Below are positions 52,843 through 59,700 of a stretch of 64,000 nt of DNA, piece by piece. The DNA comes from JADJPO01 sp963750395 (GTDB taxonomy: Bacteria > Actinomycetota > Actinomycetes > Actinomycetales > Kineosporiaceae): positions 62,001 through 126,000 of the forward strand of contig CAVVQM010000015.1 of assembly GCA_963750395.1 (NCBI GenBank). The letters run 5' to 3'. The position numbers and the translations under genes were made by a program. Position 1 is the first letter of the stretch; each line of letters begins with the position of its first letter. The notes beneath the pieces were generated by a model that searched no databases, was not told the origin of the DNA, and was given only the letters and a program-made list of their open reading frames with translations.

Positions 52843-53673
52843 ATGGCTCTGACACCCGAGGACGTCGTCAACAAGCGTTTCCAAGCCACAAAGTTCCGAG
52901 AGGGCTACGACCAGGACGAGGTCGATGACTTCCTCGACGAGGTGGTGAACGAGCTGCGCCGCCTCAACGAGGAAAACGAGGACATGCGCAACAAGCTCAG
53001 CGCCTGCGAGCGCCGAGTGGGTGAGTTGTCACGGGCCTCGGTCGCCCGCGAGTCCGCCCCCGAGATGGAGAGCCCCCCGACGGTGGCTGCCCAGATGCCG
53101 TCGGCTCCCGCCGCCGCTGCGCCGGTGCCGCCCCCGGCGCCGATGCCCGCTCCGGTTCCCCAGCCCGTCGCCCAGCCACAGGAACAGATCCGCCCGGCGG
53201 CCCAGCTCGAGGCGGCCGCCCAGGGTGGCCAGGGTCCCGAAGCAGCGGCCGGCATGCTGGCCCTCGCCCAGAAGCTGCACGACGAGTACGTGCGCAATGG
53301 TGAGCAGCAACGGGACCGGATCGTGAATGAGGCCCGCGAGCACGCTCAGCGGTTGGTCCGTGAGGCCGAGGAGAAGCAGCGTCAGACGCTGGGCTCGCTG
53401 GAGCAGGAGCGTTCCCTGCTCGAGCGCAAGATCGACGAGCTGCGGGCCTTCGAGCGCGAGTACCGCAGCCGCCTCAAGTCCTACCTGGAAGGTCAGTTGC
53501 GTGACCTGGAGGCCAAGGCGGCCGTGGTTCCCAACCGCGGTCCGCAGGCCGCCGCGCCCGGCGGCAACGGTGGTAGTGCCGGCTACTCCGGTCCGCTGCC
53601 CAGCCGTGGGTCCTACGCCGCCGAGCCCACTCCAGAGCCTGCGCAGAGCTTCCCCTTCGGCGACCGCGGCTGA
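52843..53673 (+). CDS. wag31: DivIVA/Wag31 polar growth protein
   Basis: 276 residues from ATG 52843, with GAGG 8 nt upstream. N-terminal DivIVA domain MALTPEDVVNKRFQATKF with GYDQDEVDDFLDEVVNEL (about 20-37), which binds curved membrane at poles. A Pro/Ala-rich linker (about 75-115) leads to a long coiled coil (about 140-220; ARENEAREHAQRL-type heptads) and a polar tail. In mycobacteria Wag31 directs tip growth and is phosphorylated by PASTA kinases; a PASTA kinase is encoded at 6993. A strong terminator follows. Confidence 0.95.
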   Translation: MALTPEDVVNKRFQATKFREGYDQDEVDDFLDEVVNELRRLNEENEDMRNKLSACERRVGELSRASVARESAPEMESPPTVAAQMPSAPAAAAPVPPPAPMPAPVPQPVAQPQEQIRPAAQLEAAAQGGQGPEAAAGMLALAQKLHDEYVRNGEQQRDRIVNEAREHAQRLVREAEEKQRQTLGSLEQERSLLERKIDELRAFEREYRSRLKSYLEGQLRDLEAKAAVVPNRGPQAAAPGGNGGSAGYSGPLPSRGSYAAEPTPEPAQSFPFGDRG

Positions 53674-53740
53674 TCATCATCCGAACCACCATCCGGGCGC
53701 AGACGTGCCCGGATGGAAGCTCCATACAAGCGTCATCTGA

Positions 53741-53776
53741 CGGCGAGCCACCCGCGCGGGAGCGGGTGGCTCGCCG
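53741..53776 (+). terminator. Strong stem-loop terminator after wag31
   Basis: A perfect 15-bp inverted repeat: CGGCGAGCCACCCGC (53741-53755), loop GCGGGA, GCGGGTGGCTCGCCG (53762-53776). It begins 68 bp after the wag31 stop. There is no T-tract, as is common in actinobacteria. It marks the end of the dcw transcription unit. Confidence 0.82.
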
Positions 53777-53854
53777 TCGTCCTCCACTGGGCCCCGGTGC
53801 GGGGTCGGGAGGCGACGGAGGACCCGCGACGATGCCGACCAGGGAGGAACCCAG

Positions 53855-54655
53855 ATGCCACAGCGCAGTGCGTCGACGGTGAAGGCCACGTCTGCCTCCG
53901 CGAAGAAGGCGGCCCCGGCCAAGAGGGCGACCCCGGCCAAGAGGACCCCTGCGACGGTGAAGGTGGCTGCCCCGACCAAGAAGGCAGCGGCCACCAAGAA
54001 GGCAGCCCCCACCAAGAGGGCAGCCCCAGCGAAGAAGGCCGCCCCTGCCAAGAAGGCCGCCCCCACCAAGAAGGCCGCCCCTGCCAAGAAGGCAGCCCCC
54101 ACCAAGAAGGCCGCCCCTGCCAAGAGGGCAGCCCCCACCAAGAAGGCCGCCCCCGCCAAGAAGGCCGCCACCACCAAGAGGGCAGCCCCCGCGAAGAAGG
54201 CCGCCCCTGCCAAGAGGGCAGCCCCCGCGAAGAAGGCCGCCCCGGGCAGGGGCGCGTCATCGAAGAAGCTCGCCGTCCGAGCGGACGAGTCGCCCTGGAG
54301 TGCCACCGAACTCGCCGCCCAGAGACGCGAGCTCGAGGCGGAGTTGGCCAGGCTCACCCAAGACCTGGCCGCCATCCAGAGCAGCATCGCCGACGTCCTG
54401 CGGGACAGTGGTGACGGTGTCGGGGACGATCAGGCCGACACGGGGTCCAAGGCCTTCGAGCGGGAGCAGGAGATGACCTTGCTGGCCAATACCCGTGACG
54501 GCATCGCCCAGACCCGCCACGCCATGGATCGCCTGGACGACGGCCGATACGGCACCTGCGAGGTGTGCGGTGAGCCGATCGGCAAGGCACGCCTGCAGGC
54601 CTTCTCCCGGGCCACCCTGTGCGTCGCCTGCAAGCAGCGTCAGGAACGTCACTGA
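53855..54655 (+). CDS. TraR/DksA-type zinc finger protein with long Lys/Ala/Pro repeat domain
   Basis: 266 residues from ATG 53855, with GGAGG upstream. Residues 1-135 are almost entirely Lys, Ala, Pro and Thr in five-residue units (AAPAK, AAPTK), resembling histone H1-like or HupB-type tails that bind nucleic acid. Residues 150-262 form a DksA-like helical hairpin (ELAAQRRELEAELARLTQDL) and a C4 zinc finger: GTCEVCGEPIG and TLCVACKQRQ. DksA/RbpA-type proteins act at RNA polymerase; the basic tail suggests DNA association too. It lies between wag31 and lspA, as related genes do in other actinobacteria. The repeats are prone to length change. Confidence 0.88.
   Translation: MPQRSASTVKATSASAKKAAPAKRATPAKRTPATVKVAAPTKKAAATKKAAPTKRAAPAKKAAPAKKAAPTKKAAPAKKAAPTKKAAPAKRAAPTKKAAPAKKAATTKRAAPAKKAAPAKRAAPAKKAAPGRGASSKKLAVRADESPWSATELAAQRRELEAELARLTQDLAAIQSSIADVLRDSGDGVGDDQADTGSKAFEREQEMTLLANTRDGIAQTRHAMDRLDDGRYGTCEVCGEPIGKARLQAFSRATLCVACKQRQERH
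53987..54250. repeat. 15-bp degenerate in-frame repeats in the zinc finger gene
   Basis: About seventeen units of the type GCCCCYGCCAAGAAGGC, mixing AAG AAG and AAG AGG pairs, encode the Lys-Ala-Pro tract. Some blocks of 30 bp are repeated exactly, which shows recent duplication. Confidence 0.85.
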
Positions 54656-54688
54656 TCACATGCCGCTGAATCACGTGTCGCCGACCCG

Positions 54689-55246
54689 ATGAAGCGTGCC
54701 CGCCCCGCACGGCCCGCGCTCCTGCTGGGTCTTGTCGCCGCCCTCGCCGTGATCATGGACCAGGTCACCAAGGTGATCGTCGTCGCTCGGCTGACCCCCA
54801 ACGTCCCGGTGGACGTGATCCCCGGCTGGCTCCAGTTCCGGTTGGTGCGCAATCCCGGCGCAGCGTTCTCTCTGAGCACGGGGACCACCTGGTTGTTCAC
54901 GCTGATCGCGGTCGTGGTGGTGGTCTTCATCATCCGTATCGCCCGCCGTCTGGGCAGCCTGCCCTGGGCGATCGCGCTGGGGCTCCTGCTGGGCGGGGCC
55001 CTGGGCAACCTCATCGACCGGTTGCTGCGCCAGCCGGGTTTCGCCCGCGGTCACGTCGTCGACTTCATCGAGTACCTGCGATTCCCGTTCATCGACTTCC
55101 CGGTGTTCAACGTCGCCGACTCCTGCATCGTGATCAGCGCCGTCCTGATCGCCTGGTTCGGTCTGCGGGAGACCCCGCTGGAGGGCCCTCCCGCCGACAC
55201 CGCGACCGCGCCCGACGCCTCGACGCCGACCCCGCCCGATGCCTGA
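54689..55246 (+). CDS. lspA: Lipoprotein signal peptidase
   Basis: 185 residues, four helices. Aspartic membrane protease that removes signal peptides from prolipoproteins. Conserved blocks: DQVTKVIV in helix 1, LVRNPGAAFSL, GALGNLIDRL with the first catalytic Asp, VVDFIEYL and FNVADSCIVI with the second. A 25-residue polar tail follows. ATG 54689; the next gene overlaps by 8 nt. Confidence 0.95.
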   Translation: MKRARPARPALLLGLVAALAVIMDQVTKVIVVARLTPNVPVDVIPGWLQFRLVRNPGAAFSLSTGTTWLFTLIAVVVVVFIIRIARRLGSLPWAIALGLLLGGALGNLIDRLLRQPGFARGHVVDFIEYLRFPFIDFPVFNVADSCIVISAVLIAWFGLRETPLEGPPADTATAPDASTPTPPDA

Positions 55247-56162
55247 GACGCGCAGCCTGCCCGTGCCCGACGGCCTCGCCGGGGAGCGGGTGGACGCCGC
55301 GCTGGCCCGGCTGCTCGGGCTGTCCCGGTCGGCTGCCGCGGACCTGGCGACCGGGGGCCATGTCCGCCTGGATGGCCGGGTGGCCGGTAAGTCGGACCGG
55401 CTCGTCGCGCAGACCTGGCTCGAGGTGGAGTTGCCGGACCCGCCGTCCGCGGCCGCCGACGGTCCCGCGGTCGGCCTGCCCGTGATCCACGACGACGACG
55501 ACATCGTCGTCGTGGACAAGCCCGTCGGGGTCGCCGCACACCCCAGCCCGGGGTGGACCGGACCGACCGTGGTCGGGTCCCTGGCCGCGGCCGGCTACCG
55601 GATCTCGACCTCCGGGGCTGCCGAGCGACAGGGCATCGTGCACCGCCTCGACGTCGGCACGAGCGGCCTGATGGTCGTGGCCAAGAGCGAACGCGCCTAC
55701 ACACTGCTCAAGCGGGCGTTCCGGGACCGCACGGTCGACAAGGTCTACCACGCCGTCGTCCAGGGCCACCCCGACCCGCTGTCCGGGACGATCGACGCCC
55801 CGATCGGTCGCCACCCGACGCAGGACCACCGTTGGGCCGTGGTCAGCGCCGGCAAGCCGAGCATCACCCACTACGAGGTGCTCGAGGCGTTCCCCTCGGC
55901 CAGCCTGGTCGAGGTGCACCTGGAGACCGGGCGCACGCACCAGATCCGGGTCCACTTCTCCGCCCTGCGTCACCCCTGTGTCGGCGACCTCACCTACGGC
56001 GCCGATCCGACCCTGGCCACGCGGCTCGGGTTGACCCGGCAGTGGCTGCACGCCGTCCGGCTCGCCTTCGAGCACCCTGGCACGGGGCTGCGGGCCGAGT
56101 TCAGCACCGACTACCCCGACGACCTGGACCGGGCGCTCCGGGCCCTGACGGGACCGGGGTGA
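55239..56162 (+). CDS. rluD: RluA/RluD-family pseudouridine synthase
   Basis: 307 residues. N-terminal S4-like domain (ERVDAALARLLGLSRSAAAD, about 13-32), then the catalytic domain: VDKPVGVAAHPSPGW, HRLDVGTSGLMVVAKS with the catalytic Asp of HRLD, VYHAVVQGHPDP, and ETGRTHQIRVHFSALRHP. By length and S4 domain it is closest to RluD, which modifies 23S rRNA helix 69, but RluA-group specificity cannot be fixed by eye. It follows lspA, the usual order in actinobacteria and firmicutes. Confidence 0.9.
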   Translation: MPETRSLPVPDGLAGERVDAALARLLGLSRSAAADLATGGHVRLDGRVAGKSDRLVAQTWLEVELPDPPSAAADGPAVGLPVIHDDDDIVVVDKPVGVAAHPSPGWTGPTVVGSLAAAGYRISTSGAAERQGIVHRLDVGTSGLMVVAKSERAYTLLKRAFRDRTVDKVYHAVVQGHPDPLSGTIDAPIGRHPTQDHRWAVVSAGKPSITHYEVLEAFPSASLVEVHLETGRTHQIRVHFSALRHPCVGDLTYGADPTLATRLGLTRQWLHAVRLAFEHPGTGLRAEFSTDYPDDLDRALRALTGPG

Positions 56163-57037
56163 GCGCGCCCAGCCCGATCGATGGCTCCGACGGCGACCTG
56201 GTGGCCCGGCTGCGTGCAGCCGGTTGTGTCTTCGCCGAGGAGGAGGCGCACCTGCTTCTGGCGTCCGCCCCGGAGCCCGCCGAACGCGAGGCGCTCGTCC
56301 GACGCCGGATCGCCGGTGAACCACTGGAGCACGTGCTCGGACGGGTCCAGTTCTGCGGGCTGCCGATCCGCCTCGGCCCCGGCGTGTTCGTGCCCCGCCG
56401 GCGCAGTGAGCTGTTGGTCCGCACCGGGCTCGCGGATCTGGCGACCCGATCGCCGGCAGAGGCACCGTTCACCATGGTCGAACTGTGCTGCGGTGCGGCG
56501 GCGATCGCCTCGGCGATGGCCTGGGCGATACGCCGTGACCTCCCGCACACACCGAGCCCGCGGATCCATGCCGTGGACCACGACGAACACGCCGCCGGGT
56601 GGGCCAGGGCGAATCTGGCGGCGCTGGGCCCGAAGGACCGTCGGGTCTGGGTACACGTCGGGGATCTGTACGCCCCGCTGCCGCACGACCTGCGTGGGGC
56701 TGTGGACCTGATCGTTGCGGTACCGCCGTACGTGCCGACCGCTGACCTGGACCTGATGCCCGCCGAGGCCCGGCTGCACGAGCCGCGGCACGCTCTGGAC
56801 GGCGGTCCGGACGGTCTGGACGTCGCCCGCCGGATCCTCCTCGGGGCGCCGCAGTGGCTCTCCCCCGGTGGGCGGGTGCTGCTCGAGTGCGGCCGGGGCC
56901 AGAGCCGGGCGCTGATGCAGGCGGCGAGCACCGCCGGTCTGGACGTGGAACTCCATCGCAGCGAGGAGCCCGAGGGCTTCGCGGTGAGCGGGAGCAGATC
57001 CGGCGACCCCCTACCCGGCGGCGCGGGTCAGCCGTAG
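56159..57037 (+). CDS. PrmC/HemK-like methyltransferase with altered NPPY motif
   Basis: 292 residues from GTG 56159, overlapping the rluD stop. The layout of N-terminal helical region, EPLEHVLGRVQFCGLPI, VFVPRRRSELLV and Rossmann fold follows PrmC, which methylates the GGQ glutamine of release factors. Two features differ: motif I reads VELCCGAAAIASAM, and the catalytic NPPY is VPPY (AVPPYVPTADLD). Since the Asn of NPPY contacts the amide substrate, glutamine methylation is doubtful. The gene is probably a paralogue with another substrate. Its 3' end overlaps the next, convergent gene by 10 bp. Confidence 0.8.
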   Translation: MSAPSPIDGSDGDLVARLRAAGCVFAEEEAHLLLASAPEPAEREALVRRRIAGEPLEHVLGRVQFCGLPIRLGPGVFVPRRRSELLVRTGLADLATRSPAEAPFTMVELCCGAAAIASAMAWAIRRDLPHTPSPRIHAVDHDEHAAGWARANLAALGPKDRRVWVHVGDLYAPLPHDLRGAVDLIVAVPPYVPTADLDLMPAEARLHEPRHALDGGPDGLDVARRILLGAPQWLSPGGRVLLECGRGQSRALMQAASTAGLDVELHRSEEPEGFAVSGSRSGDPLPGGAGQP

Positions 57038-58209
57038 CCGCTGGTCGCCCCGCCGTTCTGGGAGTAGATCAGGAAGGCGATGGCGGCCACCACGATCACC
57101 CCGGCGATGACGGCGGCCGCGATCTTGGCGGCGCTGTAGGGCCGGTCGCCGATCACCTGCCCGGTGTAGGCGTTGACGAAGACCCGGTAGGTCTTGCCGT
57201 TGTAGATATAGGCGGCGATCCAGACCGGCAGCAGCATCAGCTTGAACATCAGGTCCGTGTACCGGGTGTCCATCGAGTGCACCCGCTGGACGTCGCCACC
57301 GATGTCGTGGCGGCAATCGTCCAGGATGACGTCGCGCATCTGTTGCTTTGCCGCCTCGAGGCCACGGTCGGGTTCCACGTCGTAGCGCAACGTCTGATAC
57401 CCGGCCAGATAGTCGGCCTGGAACGGCATCGCCCCGCCCAGGTGCCAGGGAGCCAGGGCGGCGATCTGGTCGGGGGACAACTGGGTGCTCGCCACGACGA
57501 GCACGTCGTCGAACGTCCGGGCGACATGGCCCGAGGCCGGCCACCACCGGGTGCGGACCACCGGGCGGGTCTGCTGCTGGGGACGGCCGTTCACCATGAC
57601 GGTGACCTGCTGGTAGTCGATGTAGTTCTCCCCGCGCATCCCCGAGTAGCGGGTGGCCGTGTCCGCGTCGAAGGTCCAGTGCGGAAGGTAGGTGCCCTTG
57701 AGCGACTCGGTGCTGGACACCTTCTTGAGCCGGTTGGGGGCGAACATCCGCGACCCGATCCAGGACCGCACGGCGTCCTGCGCGGCCCGCCGGTCGATGC
57801 CGAACGGCACCACACCCTCGGGCACGATCTGCTCGGCGGGATCGACCTCCGCCACGATCGGGCTGCCGCAGAAGGAGCAGAACGTCGACAGGTCGTTGCT
57901 CTCCACCTGCGCCGCGCACCGCGGGCACACCAGAAGGTGATCACCGATCCGGGCGGTGGGCTTGATCGGAGAGGTCTGCCAGGAGACGAAGTCGTGCTCG
58001 TCGATCGTCCCGTCGCCGGTGGCGACCACGTCCTGCTCGTGCCCGCAGTAGGGACAGCGCATGACCGTGGTGCCCGGGGCGTACTCCAGGCGGGCGCCGC
58101 ACTGCTGGCACGGGAAGGTCGCCACCGTGGTGGCGGGGGGCTGCGGGTCAGCGCGCTGGTGCTCCGGTGGCCACGACGAGGGGTCGGGTTCGGCGGTGTC
58201 GGCTGGCAT
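57028..58209 (-). CDS. Zinc-ribbon membrane protein (YdjG-like)
   Basis: 393 residues. Two zinc ribbons at the N-terminus: FPCQQCGARLEY with MRCPYCGHEQD, and LVCPRCAAQVES with TFCSFCGSPIV. A long soluble domain (about 120-340; YLPHWTFDADTATRYSG, PWHLGGAMPFQADYLAGY) leads to a segment KTYRVFVNAYTGQVIGDRPYS and one or two helices at the C-terminus. Two ribbons plus C-terminal helices next to an SPFH protein recall B. subtilis YdjG, which with YdjH and YdjI recruits PspA to the membrane. The stop of the SPFH gene is 5 bp upstream, so the two are co-transcribed. Confidence 0.75.
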   Translation of the reverse strand: MPADTAEPDPSSWPPEHQRADPQPPATTVATFPCQQCGARLEYAPGTTVMRCPYCGHEQDVVATGDGTIDEHDFVSWQTSPIKPTARIGDHLLVCPRCAAQVESNDLSTFCSFCGSPIVAEVDPAEQIVPEGVVPFGIDRRAAQDAVRSWIGSRMFAPNRLKKVSSTESLKGTYLPHWTFDADTATRYSGMRGENYIDYQQVTVMVNGRPQQQTRPVVRTRWWPASGHVARTFDDVLVVASTQLSPDQIAALAPWHLGGAMPFQADYLAGYQTLRYDVEPDRGLEAAKQQMRDVILDDCRHDIGGDVQRVHSMDTRYTDLMFKLMLLPVWIAAYIYNGKTYRVFVNAYTGQVIGDRPYSAAKIAAAVIAGVIVVAAIAFLIYSQNGGATSGYG

Positions 58210-58214
58210 GAACG

Positions 58215-59438
58215 TCAGGCGGTGGTGGGCTGATCGCCGTCCGCGCTGTCATCGGCCCGGTCGACCGGGCCGCCGGCGTCACCCTGCTGATCCGTGGGAG
58301 CGGACGGTGCCGGCGCGGCGGGCGGTGGCGGCAGCGGCGGGGGGGCGATGGCCAGCACCGGGGCCAGCGCCGGGATCTCTCGCGCCTGCTGCCACTGCTC
58401 CATCCCCGCCGTCCAGACCAGGGTGTCGGGAGTGAGTTCCCCCGAGGCCACCTTGGCCGGCAGCTGAGGGCCGTCGAACGGCCCCTGCTGCTGGCCGTCC
58501 ACCCCCAGGTACCACTGGACCACCGGGATCGGCGGCGGTGCCGGCGCCGGTGCGGCGCTCTGGGCGGGTTCCGGCGCCGACTGCCGCCGCATCCCCTCGG
58601 CCATCTGCTGCCCGACGGCCAGGCCGACGCCCATCCCGATGCCGTCGGCGCCCCCACCGCCGGGGTTGTTGGCGGCCGCCTCGATCGCCTCGGCGGTCTG
58701 GAACCGCGTGTACTGGTCGAGGTCGCCGACCACACCCATCTGGGTCCGCTTGTCGAGGGCCTCCTCGACCTCCGGCGGCACCGAGATGTTCTCGATGATG
58801 AAGGTGGTGATCGTGATGCCCAGGTTGGCGAGATCCTCCGAGAGCACACCGGCGATGCGCTGTCCGATCGCCTGCTGGTGGGCGGCCAGGTCGAGCAACG
58901 AGACCCCTGAGGTTGCCAGCGCCGTCCCGAGCCTGCCGACGATCATCTGGCGCAGGTAGTCCGAGACCTCCTCGGTCCGGAACTGCGGGTCGGTGCCGAC
59001 CAGTTCCCTGAGCAGCTTGGCGGCGTCGGTCACCCGCATCGCGTAGGCGCCGAACGCCCGCAGTCGGACCATGCCGAACTCGGAGTCACGCACGATCACC
59101 GGGTTCTGCGTGCCCCACTTGAAGTCGGTGAACTGGCGGGTGTTGACGAAGTAGACCTCGGCCTTGAACGGGGAGTCGAAACCGTACTGCCAGCTCTTGA
59201 GCGTGGTCAGGATCGGCAGGTTCTTCGTCTCCAGGGTGTGCGTCCCGGGCGTGAACACGTCGGCGATCTGACCCTCGTTGACGAAGACCGCGGTCTGGGA
59301 CTCGCGCACGATCAGCTGAGCGCCCATCTTGATCTCGTTGTCGTGACGGGGGAACCGCCACACGATCGTGTCGCGGCTGTCGTCCAGCCACTCGATGATG
59401 TCGATGAACTCGTTGCGCAGGCCGTCGAAGAGCCCCAC
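58215..59438 (-). CDS. SPFH domain protein with C-terminal GYF_2-like domain (YdjI-like)
   Basis: 407 residues from GTG 59438; GGGAGGG lies 5 nt upstream. SPFH/band-7 region about 25-260 (IVRESQTAVFVNEGQIADVF, then GTHTLETKNLPILTTLKSW) in the version called virion core protein-like, as in B. subtilis YdjI. A Gly/Ala-rich segment and then WYLGVDGQQQGPFDGPQLPA (about 310-329) mark a GYF_2 domain, which binds Pro-rich peptides or acts as an adaptor; a Pro-rich tail follows. Probably a membrane-associated scaffold in an envelope-stress system with the zinc-ribbon protein. A TAGAGT hexamer on the minus strand (59496-59491) may be its -10. Confidence 0.82.
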   Translation of the reverse strand: MGLFDGLRNEFIDIIEWLDDSRDTIVWRFPRHDNEIKMGAQLIVRESQTAVFVNEGQIADVFTPGTHTLETKNLPILTTLKSWQYGFDSPFKAEVYFVNTRQFTDFKWGTQNPVIVRDSEFGMVRLRAFGAYAMRVTDAAKLLRELVGTDPQFRTEEVSDYLRQMIVGRLGTALATSGVSLLDLAAHQQAIGQRIAGVLSEDLANLGITITTFIIENISVPPEVEEALDKRTQMGVVGDLDQYTRFQTAEAIEAAANNPGGGGADGIGMGVGLAVGQQMAEGMRRQSAPEPAQSAAPAPAPPPIPVVQWYLGVDGQQQGPFDGPQLPAKVASGELTPDTLVWTAGMEQWQQAREIPALAPVLAIAPPPLPPPPAAPAPSAPTDQQGDAGGPVDRADDSADGDQPTTA

Positions 59439-59561
59439 GGCGTCCCTCCCGGTTCGATTCCACGGCCGCTGTTGCGCCGTTCCGGTCCCGACTCTAGTCA
59501 CATGGCGTTCAGAGCCACGTCCGCCGGGGACGAGGCGCGGCACGATGGCCGCGTCGCTGTC

Positions 59562-59590
59562 CTGACGTGTCGGTCCGCCCCGCCTAGACT
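59562..59590 (+). promoter_or_regulatory. Candidate dnaE promoter
   Basis: CTGACG (59562-59567), 17-bp spacer, TAGACT (59585-59590). It predicts a leader of about 105 nt before ATG 59701. Confidence 0.5.
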
Positions 59591-59700
59591 GACGGTGCTG
59601 TCGATCGACGTCGGCCGCCCGGACGGACCTCCACGGACCGCGGGTCCAGCCGGGCTTCCCCCGGCCCGCGTGCCGCATCCGGTCTCGGAGGGATTGCCGC

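Noticed and set aside
53987..54250. CRISPR-like array
   Set aside because: Units are contiguous, in frame and without unique spacers; they encode a Lys-Ala-Pro tail.
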